Part shown: positions 17,916-27,068 of the stretch, piece after piece
Position numbering within the stretch: position 1 is the first letter of the stretch
Layout: every line of letters starts with the position of its first letter
From: Flavobacterium oncorhynchi
Lineage (GTDB): Bacteria > Bacteroidota > Bacteroidia > Flavobacteriales > Flavobacteriaceae
NCBI RefSeq assembly: GCF_002217355.1
Contig: NZ_MUHA01000003.1
Location: 62,001 to 126,000, forward strand
DNA: 64,000 nt
Direction: 5' to 3'
Notes under the pieces: generated by a model
The model's database searches: none
What the model was told of the DNA's origin: nothing
Seen by the model: the letters and a program-made list of their open reading frames with translations, nothing else
Translations under genes and position numbers: made by a program

Positions 17916-18578
17916 TTAAAAAGCAGTAAGGGTTTTTAAATCGGCAATTGTCTGAGTTGGATTTTCGGCCTTAAAAACAAAGCTTCCCGCCACTAAAACA
18001 TCTGCTCCAGCTTCTACTAGTTGTTTTGCATTTTTATTCGTTACACCGCCGTCAATTTCGATAATTGTCGAAGCATTTTTGCGTGTAATTAAAGCTTTAA
18101 GCTTTCTAACTTTATCATACGTGTTTTCGATAAACGTTTGACCTCCAAAACCAGGATTTACACTCATGATGCAAACTAAATCAATGTCATTGATTACATC
18201 TTCTAGTAAATCAATATTAGTATGCGGATTGATGGCAACTCCTGCTTTCATTCCTTCTGCTTTAATTGCTTGAAGTGTTCTGTGTAAATGTGTGCAGGCT
18301 TCATAATGCACGCTTAGAATATTAGCTCCTAAATCAGCAAAAGTTTTAATGTAACGATCTGGATCAATAATCATTAAATGCACATCGATTGTTTTTTTTG
18401 CGTGTTTTGAAATGGCTTCTAAAACAGGCATTCCAAAAGAAATATTTGGAACAAAAACGCCATCCATTATATCGATGTGAAACCAGTCTGCCTGGCTGTT
18501 GTTGATCATTTCGATATCACATTGTAGATTAGCAAAATCCGCTGCAAGAACAGAAGGGGCAATAAGTGTATTTTTCAT
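17916..18578 (-). CDS. rpe: Ribulose-phosphate 3-epimerase
   Basis: A 220-residue TIM-barrel enzyme interconverting D-ribulose 5-phosphate and D-xylulose 5-phosphate in the cytoplasmic pentose phosphate pathway. Motifs: IAPSVLAADFANL at the N-terminus, the metal-site HIDIMDGVFVPN, VHLMI, MSVNPGFGGQ and the phosphate-binding EIDGGVT and GSFVF. The frame opens nine codons earlier at a TTG, but the ATG at 18578 gives the usual length. The upstream region contains a CGCAAAG-type repeat rather than an obvious promoter. Confidence 0.96.
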   Translation of the reverse strand: MKNTLIAPSVLAADFANLQCDIEMINNSQADWFHIDIMDGVFVPNISFGMPVLEAISKHAKKTIDVHLMIIDPDRYIKTFADLGANILSVHYEACTHLHRTLQAIKAEGMKAGVAINPHTNIDLLEDVINDIDLVCIMSVNPGFGGQTFIENTYDKVRKLKALITRKNASTIIEIDGGVTNKNAKQLVEAGADVLVAGSFVFKAENPTQTIADLKTLTAF

Positions 18579-18619
18579 TTTGTAGATGTGTGTTGTTTTA
18601 TACAAAGGTAGATTTTAAC

Positions 18620-18656
18620 CGCAAAGTGCGCAAAGAATTACGCTAAGTTCGCAAAA
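18620..18656. repeat. Spaced CGCAAAG heptamer repeat
   Basis: CGCAAAG occurs at 18620 and 18629, and near-copies CGCTAAG and CGCAAAA at 18641 and 18650, giving start intervals of 9, 12 and 9 bp. It lies between rpe and rpoD, outside any gene. I recall similar CGCAAAG strings as dispersed intergenic repeats in flavobacterial genomes, but cannot check it here. Confidence 0.6.
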
Positions 18657-18659
18657 TAA

Positions 18660-18690
18660 AATAAAAAACTCCGGTAATCAGCCGGAGTTT
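18660..18690 (-). terminator. Intrinsic terminator, minus-strand direction (rpoD side)
   Basis: The stem AAACTCCGG with CCGGAGTTT has a 7-nt loop. On the minus strand it is followed by a T-rich tract. It probably ends the rpoD transcript. Confidence 0.7.
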
Positions 18691-18765
18691 CAATCATCAA
18701 TCAAAAAACGAACAGTCAATCAAACTGTTGTTTGCTTTAATACCAATATACGAAATTTTGAAACA

Positions 18766-18824
18766 AATTCCAAACTCCAATAATTTTTTGGAATTTGGAA
18801 TTATTTATATATTGGAGTTTTGGG
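18766..18824. repeat. Nested inverted repeats downstream of rpoD
   Basis: AATTCCAAA (18766) pairs with TTTGGAATT (18794). The overlapping CCAAACTCCAATA (18770) pairs with TATTGGAGTTTTGG (18810) with one bulged base. The two pairings are mutually exclusive, so the transcript could switch folds. It directly abuts the rpoD stop codon. Confidence 0.6.
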
Positions 18825-18827
18825 TGA

Positions 18828-19691
18828 TTACCCAAGATAAGTTTTAAGAATTTTACTTCTTGAAGTATGTTTTAATCTACGGATTGCTTTTTCTTTAATC
18901 TGACGAACACGCTCACGAGTTAGGTCGAAAGTTTCTCCAATTTCTTCTAAAGTCATTGGATGTTGATCGCCAAGACCAAAATACAAACGAACAACATCAG
19001 CTTCTCTTGGAGTTAATGTTTCTAATGAACGTTCAATTTCAGTACGTAATGATTCGTGAATTAATTCTCTGTCAGGGTTTGGAGATTCTCCAGAACGTAA
19101 AACGTCGTAAAGGTTAGAATCTTCTCCTTCAACAAGAGGTGCATCCATTGATAAGTGACGACCAGAGTTTTTCATAGACTCTTTTACGTCATTTACTGTC
19201 ATGTCAAGTTCTTTTGCAATTTCTTCAGCAGAAGGCGGACGTTCGTTAGATTGCTCTAATAACGCATACATTTTGTTGATTTTATTGATAGAACCAATTT
19301 TGTTTAATGGTAAACGAACGATACGAGATTGTTCTGCCAATGCTTGAAGAATCGATTGACGAATCCACCATACAGCGTAAGATATAAATTTAAAACCACG
19401 AGTTTCATCAAAACGTTGAGCCGCTTTAATAAGACCTAAGTTTCCTTCATTAATTAAATCAGGAAGAGTTAATCCTTGATTTTGATATTGTTTAGCAACC
19501 GATACAACGAAACGCAGGTTGGCTTTTGTTAATTTTTCTAATGCTCTTTGATCACCTGCTTTAATTCTTTGTGCTAATTCTACCTCTTCATCAGCGGTAA
19601 TTAGGTCAACTTTTCCGATTTCTTGTAGATATTTATCTAACGATGCAGTTTCACGATTGGTTACCTGCTTGGTGATTTTAAGTTGTCTCAT
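18828..19691 (-). CDS. rpoD: Primary RNA polymerase sigma factor RpoD/SigA
   Basis: The 287-residue housekeeping sigma factor. Region 1.2 is at about 15-45 ([17 protein letters not shown]), region 2 with the core- and -10-binding helices at about 55-125 ([40 protein letters not shown]), region 3 at 130-205 and region 4 with the helix-turn-helix at about 220-280 ([19 protein letters not shown]). As usual in Bacteroidota, region 1.1 and the non-conserved insert of the proteobacterial protein are missing. This sigma factor recognises the unusual -33 TTTG/-7 TAnnTTTG promoters seen elsewhere in the window. Confidence 0.98.
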   Translation of the reverse strand: MRQLKITKQVTNRETASLDKYLQEIGKVDLITADEEVELAQRIKAGDQRALEKLTKANLRFVVSVAKQYQNQGLTLPDLINEGNLGLIKAAQRFDETRGFKFISYAVWWIRQSILQALAEQSRIVRLPLNKIGSINKINKMYALLEQSNERPPSAEEIAKELDMTVNDVKESMKNSGRHLSMDAPLVEGEDSNLYDVLRSGESPNPDRELIHESLRTEIERSLETLTPREADVVRLYFGLGDQHPMTLEEIGETFDLTRERVRQIKEKAIRRLKHTSRSKILKTYLG

Positions 19692-19804
19692 GTTATTTGT
19701 GTCCTCAATTTTTAAGTGTACAAATGGTTATACGTTTGAAGATGCAAAAAGGTTACAATTAAATGAAAAATAATTTTATTTTTTTTAGAAATTAGGTCAA
19801 AAAA

Positions 19805-19836
19805 AAAATCGGTTCAAGAATTGAACCGATTTTGAT
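19805..19836 (-). terminator. Intrinsic terminator of the TonB receptor/DUF4249 operon
   Basis: The stem AAAATCGGTTCAA with TTGAACCGATTTT has a 3-nt loop and is followed on the minus strand by a long T run, 3 bp after the last gene of the operon. Confidence 0.85.
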
Positions 19837-19838
19837 AT

Positions 19839-21626
19839 TTATTTTACTGTAATGTTTTTTGTAATATATACGGGCTTTCCCTCGTCTGTAAAACCTTCTA
19901 AAACAACTTCAAAGTCGCCTTTAAGATCTGAAGTGTAGAAAGATAGAGTTTCTTCTTTTTTGTCTAAAGATAAAGTTGGCTCCCAAAGCAATTGGTACCT
20001 ATAATCTGGAATTCGTTTTAAATTATTTCCTGCACTATAATCAGGATTGTAATAAATTTTTGCAGGATTTGGTCTTTGAACTTCAGTTGGCTTCATGTAT
20101 TTTTTGACAAAATTTATAGCAAAGTCACTGTTTTTGGTTTCAAAACTTATTAAGCCTCCGTATAATTTTGGACCATAAGCATAAGGTTCATTAATAAGGC
20201 TTACTTTGTCTACATTTCCCATATTATAATCAAATAAATCACTTGAATCTTGTATAAGAAGACCGTCGACAATTATTAAAGGCGGTCCGTAAGCAGTTAG
20301 ATCTTTATGACCATTTCGTACAAACAATTGATTCTTATCGTTAACACGTCTATAATAAAGTTCTAATATGATTTCTACAACATTCTCCTTTAGGGTTGGG
20401 AAGCGCGTATAGTCGTCAAGAACATATGTTTTTTCGATGCTGTTGAAAAACGGACTGATAACTGCTTCTTGTATCAAGCTGTCTTTTTTCGTTTGATAAT
20501 AAGCATTTTGAATCTGACTTGCAGTAGAGCGCTCTTCAATATCTTTTTTAAGATCTTCTGTTAGATTGAGTTTTGATGAAAATTGCAGTCCTGAAGTATC
20601 AAGTTTTGGTAATGGATCTAAAATAACAGTGAAATCTGACGGGTTTTCATCGAGAACCTGAATAATCGCATTTGAGAAATTTGGAAATTGATCTAATAAA
20701 AACGTGAATTTCCCCTGAGAGTTTGTTTTAACTATTTTTAAAACATACTCTTTTCCGGGTAAAGAAATTGACAGCGATTTATTATTTAAATCTTGATTGG
20801 TTTTTGATACAATTGAACCAGTAATTAATTCTGCTCGAAGTTCTGGAATAAATAAAAACGAACTAGGAGAATAATCGCTGTAATTTCGAGCTGTTTTTTT
20901 TGCAAACTCTTGTGGAGTTGTTTGTTTTAAAGCAGGAATTTGATCTTTCTTTCGAACAGAAATAGAATAATTACCTTTTTGGGTTATTTCTGTAAGTGAT
21001 TTTACTTTAATGCTCGCTTTATCTCTTGTGTAATAACTGTTTTTATCTAATTCAAAATCGATTCTTTTTTCATTATCGAGATTTGAATCTGTTGAAATAT
21101 TAGTTGATGATACACTGTTCTTTAATGTATTATCAAAAGTCACATTAGCATTAGGCTCTTGAGTTTGAAATGGATTTATGATGAATAAATCTATTTCATA
21201 TGTTTGAGATTTCGGATTGTTTAACATCCATTTTGTATAGGCAATTAACTTGTAATTTCCTGTTTTTAATGTTGTTGGTATAAAATAATCCCCTGTTCCA
21301 ATTCCTTTGTCAAGATAAACTTTGTTTTTTTGAAATGATTGTTTCTCATTATCAACAAGTTCAATATAAGCTATTTTGCTTATTAAACTTGGTTTGTTAT
21401 TGATAGGGTTCAAACAATATAATTTGTAGAACAAAGTTTCTCCGGTTAAAAAAGTTGTTGTGTTCGAATGAAGAAAAATAGTTTCTTGTGATGATTTGGT
21501 TAATGTGCTATTTTTATTTTGCTGCGCAGAGACAAATAAGCTGTTTGCAATCAAAAGTGTTAAAACCAATAATTGTTTAATTCTTTCCAAAATGTATGTC
21601 TGGTTATAGATTAATAGTTGTTTCAT
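19839..21626 (-). CDS. Secreted protein with MG2-like and TonB-plug-like regions, unknown function
   Basis: A 595-residue exported protein. A signal peptide lies within residues 10-35 (the true start may be an internal codon). Residues of about 45-150 (TTFLTGETLFYKLYC...GTGDYFIPTTLKTGNYKL) resemble the MG2 domain of alpha-2-macroglobulins. Residues of about 400-500 resemble a TonB-receptor plug: PPLIIVDGLLI followed by VDKVSLINEPYAYGPKLYGGLISFET. There is no beta-barrel. It is the last gene of a four-gene operon (16 bp after the DUF4249 gene) and probably works with the TonB receptor encoded upstream. The role is unknown; domain calls are from pattern only. Confidence 0.7.
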   Translation of the reverse strand: MKQLLIYNQTYILERIKQLLVLTLLIANSLFVSAQQNKNSTLTKSSQETIFLHSNTTTFLTGETLFYKLYCLNPINNKPSLISKIAYIELVDNEKQSFQKNKVYLDKGIGTGDYFIPTTLKTGNYKLIAYTKWMLNNPKSQTYEIDLFIINPFQTQEPNANVTFDNTLKNSVSSTNISTDSNLDNEKRIDFELDKNSYYTRDKASIKVKSLTEITQKGNYSISVRKKDQIPALKQTTPQEFAKKTARNYSDYSPSSFLFIPELRAELITGSIVSKTNQDLNNKSLSISLPGKEYVLKIVKTNSQGKFTFLLDQFPNFSNAIIQVLDENPSDFTVILDPLPKLDTSGLQFSSKLNLTEDLKKDIEERSTASQIQNAYYQTKKDSLIQEAVISPFFNSIEKTYVLDDYTRFPTLKENVVEIILELYYRRVNDKNQLFVRNGHKDLTAYGPPLIIVDGLLIQDSSDLFDYNMGNVDKVSLINEPYAYGPKLYGGLISFETKNSDFAINFVKKYMKPTEVQRPNPAKIYYNPDYSAGNNLKRIPDYRYQLLWEPTLSLDKKEETLSFYTSDLKGDFEVVLEGFTDEGKPVYITKNITVK

Positions 21627-21642
21627 AGATGATAAAAAAGAA

Positions 21643-22848
21643 TTATTCTATCCAAAAAGTTGGAACCAAGTTAGATGAAAAAGTAGTGCAGTCACCACAA
21701 GGTGCTTTTACCAAAAAGTATTTACTTTCATGATCCCATGAAAACAGAGTTCTGCCTTTGCTTCGAAGGGAGGAACGTAATATTTGGCCTGTACAAGGAA
21801 GGTCTCCTGGACAATCGATGTATTCTTTTAGATCACAATCTTCTATATAGTAAGGAGGTAAGTTATCATTCGGAAATAAATCTTTATAGTTGAAGTAAAT
21901 TCGATCCGAAGAAACGGCCGAAACTTCAAAAAAGCCAATTACTTTCTCATTAGGATTTTCTACAGATTTCATATTACCATAAAAGAATCCTGGCTGTTTT
22001 GGCGAAAGAATACTTTCAGATGTAGATAATTCTCTCAATGTTTTATAAAAAGTATAAGCAGCTAAATTTTGAACATACTGTTTTACCATAATAGTATAAC
22101 GATGTGAGATGATATAATTTTGATCGCTGATGAAACGAACAGGATAGTGTACACGATCTTCGCTTGAGGTGCTGGTGTTATTAAGAAGAATAGCATCAGA
22201 AGTTTTAGAAGAATAACATGTTTTAACTTCTTTGACTCTATTAGTTACTACAATGACTTCTCTTTCTGGAGTAGTAGGAGTTCCTGGTATTACATTTATA
22301 TTTGCTTCTTGATAATACCACATAGGCGCTATGATTTTGTACGTTTCAGTATATTCATATCTATAGTATTTTGAAGTATTGGCAGGATCGTAACTATTTA
22401 CATTTATTTGAACTCCACGCTGTCCATCAACAGTTTCGACAGTTGCAGTCATATTGTCAATTTTAGTTTCTGTAGTTAGAAGCTGTTCGTCAGAAGTATA
22501 ATTTTTCCCTTCCTTTGTTTTAATGTTTAGTTTGTACTTTGTTCCAGGCATTGCTTTAAACGGTGTAAGCGAAACATAAAGACTATCGTTTTCTTTGAAC
22601 TGATACTCATTGCCTTTATCATCTGTGATAAAAACATTAGCTCCTTTTTCAAATCGAGGACCGGTTTCTTCTAATTGATAAACTTGAGAAACTTTTATAG
22701 TTTGATTTTTAAGTTCGTTTGTGATTGTTCCTTCAACAACTAGAGCGCTTTCAAAATCAGTAGTTTTAAAAGCATATTGTTCTGTACAGCTTGTTATGGC
22801 AAGCGATAGAAGAAGAAAAACGGAGATTTTTATTTTAAAATATTTCAT
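21643..22848 (-). CDS. DUF4249 family lipoprotein
   Basis: A 401-residue lipoprotein (signal ends at Cys21, AITSC). The N-terminal beta-rich part (VVEGTITNE...VSQVYQLEETGP...GANVFITDDKGNEYQF) has the pattern of DUF4249 proteins, which in Bacteroidota are commonly encoded next to TonB-dependent receptors. Several cysteines cluster near the C-terminus (CDLKEYIDCPGDLPC...CGDC). It begins 5 bp after the receptor gene. A role as an outer-membrane accessory (ligand capture or lid) is an inference from position; no substrate can be read from the sequence. Confidence 0.82.
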   Translation of the reverse strand: MKYFKIKISVFLLLSLAITSCTEQYAFKTTDFESALVVEGTITNELKNQTIKVSQVYQLEETGPRFEKGANVFITDDKGNEYQFKENDSLYVSLTPFKAMPGTKYKLNIKTKEGKNYTSDEQLLTTETKIDNMTATVETVDGQRGVQINVNSYDPANTSKYYRYEYTETYKIIAPMWYYQEANINVIPGTPTTPEREVIVVTNRVKEVKTCYSSKTSDAILLNNTSTSSEDRVHYPVRFISDQNYIISHRYTIMVKQYVQNLAAYTFYKTLRELSTSESILSPKQPGFFYGNMKSVENPNEKVIGFFEVSAVSSDRIYFNYKDLFPNDNLPPYYIEDCDLKEYIDCPGDLPCTGQILRSSLRSKGRTLFSWDHESKYFLVKAPCGDCTTFSSNLVPTFWIE

Positions 22849-22853
22849 AATTA

Positions 22854-25637
22854 TTAAAACTTGAAATTATAAGTAATACTAGGAATTGGAACAGAGAATA
22901 TTGAAGTTTTATAGGCTTTAATTTGTCCTTTATCTGTTACGAAAAACACGGAATAAGGGTTGTTTCTGCCTAAAACATTATAAACTGAGATGTTCCAGAA
23001 GCTATGAGTTAATTTTTTTATTTTATGATTTCCTTCAATGTTTAAACCTACATCTAATCTATAGTAATCAGGAATTCTAAATTTATTACGATCACTGTAA
23101 ACGGTATATTGTGCATTTCCGTAATCATACTTTCCAACAGGATACGTTATTGGTCTTCCGGTTTGATAGATGAAGTTACTAGAAAAGCTATAACGTTTTG
23201 TGATTCTATAGTTTAAAACCGCACTAAAATCATGAGGTTTGTCAAAATTAGACGCGAAGAACTTACCGCCATTTACTTTCTCTTCATTAAATTGAGAGTT
23301 TAGTCTAATTAATGATCTAGAATACGTATATCCAAGCCATCCGTTAAGTCTTCCTACTTGTTTTTTTAATAATACTTCGATTCCATAAGCTTTACCATCT
23401 CCTTGAAGAAGTTCGGTTTCTATATTATGATTTAATAACAAATCAGCACCTACTTTGTAGTCTAAGATGTTTCTTGATTTCTTAAAGTAACCTTCTACAC
23501 TTAATTCTAACTCATCATTTTTTAGATTCTTATAAAGACCTAGCGAAAATTGCTGAGCACTTTCGGGTTTTACATTTAAATCTGAAAGCTTCCAAATATC
23601 TGTTGGAGATTGAGTAGTATTGTTTGATAAAAGATGGATGTATTGATACGTTTTGTCATAACTGGCTCTAACAGAAAAATCGTCTGTTATAAAATAGCGT
23701 GCAGCTACTCTAGGTTCAAATCCGCCATATCTTTTAATTACTTCGTTATTGCCAAATGTTTTAGTTTCTACTACAGTAGCATCACTTATAGGAAGATTTT
23801 CTTCATAAACCCTTTGAGTAGATTTTCCTAATGCTGCAAATGACGAGTATCTTAAACCAAAATCGACTAAGAATTTATCCGTAACTTTAAAATTATCTCC
23901 AACATAAATTGCAGATTCTAAGCCTCTTTCTTTATCTATTTCAATAGGAACTAGAATAGATTCAGGATTTTTAGGGTTTAAATATCCAGGATTAATGCCG
24001 TATAATTTAGTTGAAATTCCGTAGCTAATTTTATGCTTTTCGCTGTATAAGTAAATCATTTTTAAAGCGGCCTGCGTATCATTGATTTTATAACCAAAAT
24101 CAAAAGCATTTACACCGTCAGGCTGATAATCTATATTAAAGCGATACTCACTATTGGTAAAGAGAAGTGAACCTTTATTTTTCTCATTAAATGTGTGATT
24201 CCATTTTAAAGTTGCTAGTCGATTGCTGTATTTGTACAGAGAGTCAGATGAAACGCTAAATTTATCGTGGCTGTAATAAGCTGTAGCCTCTATGTCATTA
24301 TTAGCGTTTATTTTATGATTATATTTCAAAATGAAGTCATAGAATGATGCCTGACTATTTTTTAATTTCTCATCATCTAGACTTTTTAGAATCCAATTAG
24401 AATAACTGGCTCTTCCTCCAGCAACAAGGCTTGATTTGCCTTTTACAATTGGTGTTGAAATCATTACATTGCTTGTTGCAGGACCAATTCCAGCTTCACC
24501 TTCAAATTTATTGAAATTTCCAGTTTTTGAAGTTATGTCAAAAACAGATGATAATCTGCCTCCAAATTCAGCAGGAATACTTCCTTTATAAATATCTACT
24601 TTTTTTGTTGTGTAAGGATTTAATGCTGTAAAGAAGCCAAAAAAGTGCGATGGATTATATAAAACGGCATTGTCTAACAAAAATAGATTTTGATCTTCTT
24701 TTCCTCCCCTTACATTATATCCAGAAGAACCCTCTCCAGATGTTTTGATTCCCGGAAGTGTCAATGCTACTTTTAGAATGTCACGTTCGCCAAGAACTAA
24801 TGGAACATTTTTAATTCCTTCAGCATCAATAGTTGTAACTCCTGTAATTGCAGCTTTTGCATTCTTACTTTTATTAGTATTAATTAAAACTTCGTCGAGC
24901 TGATTTACGTTGTCAACAACCATAAAATTAAGGGTACCGTCATTGTAAACCATTATTTTTTTAGACACTTTATCGTAAGCAAAAGTTTCTGTTTCAACGG
25001 TGCTGATTCCTGGCGGAACTTGCAGTTTATAATGTCCCTCGTTATCCGTAATAGTTGAAAATTCGGTATTTGGAATTTTTACTACAATGTTTGCAATTCC
25101 GCCTTTATTTTTACCGCCTCTAACGTATCCTGAAAGAATATAACTTTTCTTTTTTTGGTTTTTTACTTCTTTACCAATAAGTATAATATCCTTAATATTC
25201 TTGTTAGGATTACGAGAATTTGTTTTTTTTACCGAGTCAAATTGCTGATAAAAAACAGGAGCAAGAGCTAATCCATTTTCATCTCTTTCTAGCGGAATTC
25301 CAAAGTAATCGTCTGCCAGCTCATTATATATGATGCTGTTATTGGTTAATATGACTTTATTTTCGGAAACAAAAAAGTTAATGTTAGTGTTTTGAAAAAC
25401 ATCTTCGAGTATTTCAGCTATGCGAACTTCTTTATACTGTTTTGTAATAGAAGTACTGTCAGATTCTAACCATTTTTCGTCGTAGTAAAATTTAAAATAT
25501 GAGGTTTGTTCAATATTTTGAATTGCAGTTTTAATGTTAGCGTTTTTAAGTTCAACAGAAACTTTATCACTAATGACTTGTGATTGTATATTGTATTGAA
25601 AGGCTAATAAAAAGAATAGTAGAGTAATTTTTTTCAT
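22854..25637 (-). CDS. TonB-dependent outer-membrane receptor with STN and CarboxypepD-like domains
   Basis: A 927-residue outer-membrane receptor. After the signal peptide (about 1-20) comes an STN domain (about 25-95), then a carboxypeptidase-regulatory-like Ig domain (about 165-245), a plug (about 260-390, with YNVRGGKEDQNLFLLDNAVLYNPSHFFG in two segments) and a C-terminal 22-strand barrel ending in an aromatic residue (SITYNFKF). STN domains normally signal to a FecR anti-sigma factor, but no fecI/fecR pair lies nearby. Its ATG directly follows the stop codon of the upstream gene (TAAATG), so the two are coupled. The DUF4249 gene follows. The ligand is unknown. Confidence 0.93.
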   Translation of the reverse strand: MKKITLLFFLLAFQYNIQSQVISDKVSVELKNANIKTAIQNIEQTSYFKFYYDEKWLESDSTSITKQYKEVRIAEILEDVFQNTNINFFVSENKVILTNNSIIYNELADDYFGIPLERDENGLALAPVFYQQFDSVKKTNSRNPNKNIKDIILIGKEVKNQKKKSYILSGYVRGGKNKGGIANIVVKIPNTEFSTITDNEGHYKLQVPPGISTVETETFAYDKVSKKIMVYNDGTLNFMVVDNVNQLDEVLINTNKSKNAKAAITGVTTIDAEGIKNVPLVLGERDILKVALTLPGIKTSGEGSSGYNVRGGKEDQNLFLLDNAVLYNPSHFFGFFTALNPYTTKKVDIYKGSIPAEFGGRLSSVFDITSKTGNFNKFEGEAGIGPATSNVMISTPIVKGKSSLVAGGRASYSNWILKSLDDEKLKNSQASFYDFILKYNHKINANNDIEATAYYSHDKFSVSSDSLYKYSNRLATLKWNHTFNEKNKGSLLFTNSEYRFNIDYQPDGVNAFDFGYKINDTQAALKMIYLYSEKHKISYGISTKLYGINPGYLNPKNPESILVPIEIDKERGLESAIYVGDNFKVTDKFLVDFGLRYSSFAALGKSTQRVYEENLPISDATVVETKTFGNNEVIKRYGGFEPRVAARYFITDDFSVRASYDKTYQYIHLLSNNTTQSPTDIWKLSDLNVKPESAQQFSLGLYKNLKNDELELSVEGYFKKSRNILDYKVGADLLLNHNIETELLQGDGKAYGIEVLLKKQVGRLNGWLGYTYSRSLIRLNSQFNEEKVNGGKFFASNFDKPHDFSAVLNYRITKRYSFSSNFIYQTGRPITYPVGKYDYGNAQYTVYSDRNKFRIPDYYRLDVGLNIEGNHKIKKLTHSFWNISVYNVLGRNNPYSVFFVTDKGQIKAYKTSIFSVPIPSITYNFKF

Positions 25638-26384
25638 TTAGTTAGAACTTTTTTTTAAAAAAAAATTATTGATTTGTTTCGTTAGATTTTCCATGTATTG
25701 AGTTTTATCTAATCGTGCTAACTTTCTATTTGCGTTGTAGTAATTATTAATTTCTTTTTTAATAGAAGGAAAGATTCTTTTTACATCTTTTTGTGAGTCA
25801 GCTTTGTAGAAAAATCCATTGTATTTTAGGAGATAATTTATTTTCTCAATAAAATTGTAATAGACTCCATCTGTCTGAAAAACTTCTATTTTTTCTTTAT
25901 GATATTTAATGAAGAGTGAAACATCATTGCCAACATATTTTTCTTCGTAAATACCTTTTACAATATTTGGAAATTCAATGCTTTCAGATCTTAGATTGAC
26001 AAATTTTTTATTATTGATGTAAAAAAAATCAACTTTGTCCTTAACAATATTCATAGCTAAGTTATCTGTTTGTTCTTTATGCTTGAAAATTACCTCGTCT
26101 TTAAGGATATCGTATTTAAGATAAGAGTTGGAATAAATTTCTTTTTCAAAGCTTATATCGCCAATGGTGAATTCGTCCAGATAATATCTGTGCTTGTTTG
26201 CAATTGGACGAAGCGGCTCGCTGTGCAAAACTCCATTATTAATGTTTAAGTTGTCTTTTCCAACGGCATTGTCAAAATAATCATACAATGATGATTGGTC
26301 ATTGGACTGACAATAGGAATAAGAGGTCGTGAGTAATGTGCTTAATATCAGTAGATAAAAAGCCTTTTTTTGATGATTTTTCAA
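25638..26384 (-). CDS. Exported protein of unknown function, first gene of the TonB-receptor operon, TTG start
   Basis: About 248 residues, not recognised. A signal peptide is visible if translation begins at the TTG at 26384 (KNHQKKAFYLLILSTLL...SYCQ); no in-frame ATG lies before it and the first internal Met is more than 100 residues in. The frame stays open to another TTG at 26435, but that falls inside a -7-like element, so the shorter form is preferred. The mature part is rich in Lys, Asn, Ile and Tyr and has no conserved motif I know. Its stop codon abuts the TonB-receptor start, so it probably takes part in the same transport or sensing process. Confidence 0.7.
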   Translation of the reverse strand: MKNHQKKAFYLLILSTLLTTSYSYCQSNDQSSLYDYFDNAVGKDNLNINNGVLHSEPLRPIANKHRYYLDEFTIGDISFEKEIYSNSYLKYDILKDEVIFKHKEQTDNLAMNIVKDKVDFFYINNKKFVNLRSESIEFPNIVKGIYEEKYVGNDVSLFIKYHKEKIEVFQTDGVYYNFIEKINYLLKYNGFFYKADSQKDVKRIFPSIKKEINNYYNANRKLARLDKTQYMENLTKQINNFFLKKSSN

Positions 26385-26423
26385 AGGATTTTGTGGTTTT
26401 GATGATTTGTTTTTGATTGGAGC

Positions 26424-26431
26424 CAAATATA
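26424..26431 (-). promoter_or_regulatory. Candidate -7 element (TATATTTG) of the TonB-receptor operon
   Basis: On the minus strand this matches TAnnTTTG exactly. Transcription would start near 26419, 35 bp before the TTG start at 26384. No -33 TTTG at the right distance was seen. Confidence 0.4.
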
Positions 26432-26543
26432 TCAAAAAAAATATGTTAACCTTTTAGAATTTCTGTTAAATTGTGATAATTTATTTACTTTTTGTGATTT
26501 TGCAGAATATTATAACAATTTTTTTAAGACATACAATATAAAT

Positions 26544-26577
26544 AAAAACCCTAATCAAGCTAATGAATAGGGTTTTT
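26544..26577 (-). terminator. Intrinsic terminator of the small membrane-protein gene
   Basis: The stem AAAAACCCTA with TAGGGTTTTT has an 18-20-nt loop and is T-rich on both sides. It lies 43 bp after the stop codon of the 83-residue protein gene. Confidence 0.75.
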
Positions 26578-26619
26578 GGCATTAATGAATTGAGGGCAAA
26601 TATTATCGTTTAAAGGAAT

Positions 26620-26871
26620 TTATTCGTAAGAATCATCCGTACTGTCTAGGATTTCATCAAATATCTTTTTTAATGATTTTAAATAAAGAGGGAATGAAAG
26701 TGCTAGTAATACATATTCTATTCTTAAAACAGTTATGTCGTCTAGTATTCGATATAAGCATGGAATAATAATGACTAAAGAAACTGCGACCCCAATCCAA
26801 GGATTATTTATTATCTTTTTTATGGTTGGTAAAAGTTTCATTTCGGTTTTCTGATTTAATGTGATTCTCAT
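26620..26871 (-). CDS. Small two-helix membrane protein, unknown
   Basis: Up to 83 residues (73 if the second Met, at 26841, is used). Two hydrophobic stretches are visible: IGVAVSLVIIIPCLY at about 26-41 and YVLLALSFPLYL at about 52-65. The C-terminal tail is acidic (DEILDSTDDSYE). No family is recognised. It is bracketed by its own downstream hairpin and by the terminator of the LytTR regulator upstream, so it is probably a separate unit. Confidence 0.6.
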   Translation of the reverse strand: MRITLNQKTEMKLLPTIKKIINNPWIGVAVSLVIIIPCLYRILDDITVLRIEYVLLALSFPLYLKSLKKIFDEILDSTDDSYE

Positions 26872-27010
26872 CTACTTTTTTATTAGTTTCTTGATGTAAA
26901 AGTACTTTCGATTCTAAGCTCTTATCTTAAAAATGTCATGAAAGCCGTTTTTCTTGTCATGAAAAGTGCAGTATGTGCTTTCGAAGGAATAATAGGCAGT
27001 AAAAACGAAA

Positions 27011-27038
27011 AAATCCTCTTGAAATAAAGAGGATTTTG
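27011..27038 (-). terminator. Intrinsic terminator of the histidine kinase/LytTR operon
   Basis: The stem AAAATCCTCTT with AAGAGGATTTT has a 6-nt loop, 31 bp after the regulator stop codon on the minus strand. Confidence 0.75.
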
Positions 27039-27068
27039 GAGAGGTATATTTTATTTTAAAAGTTTTAA

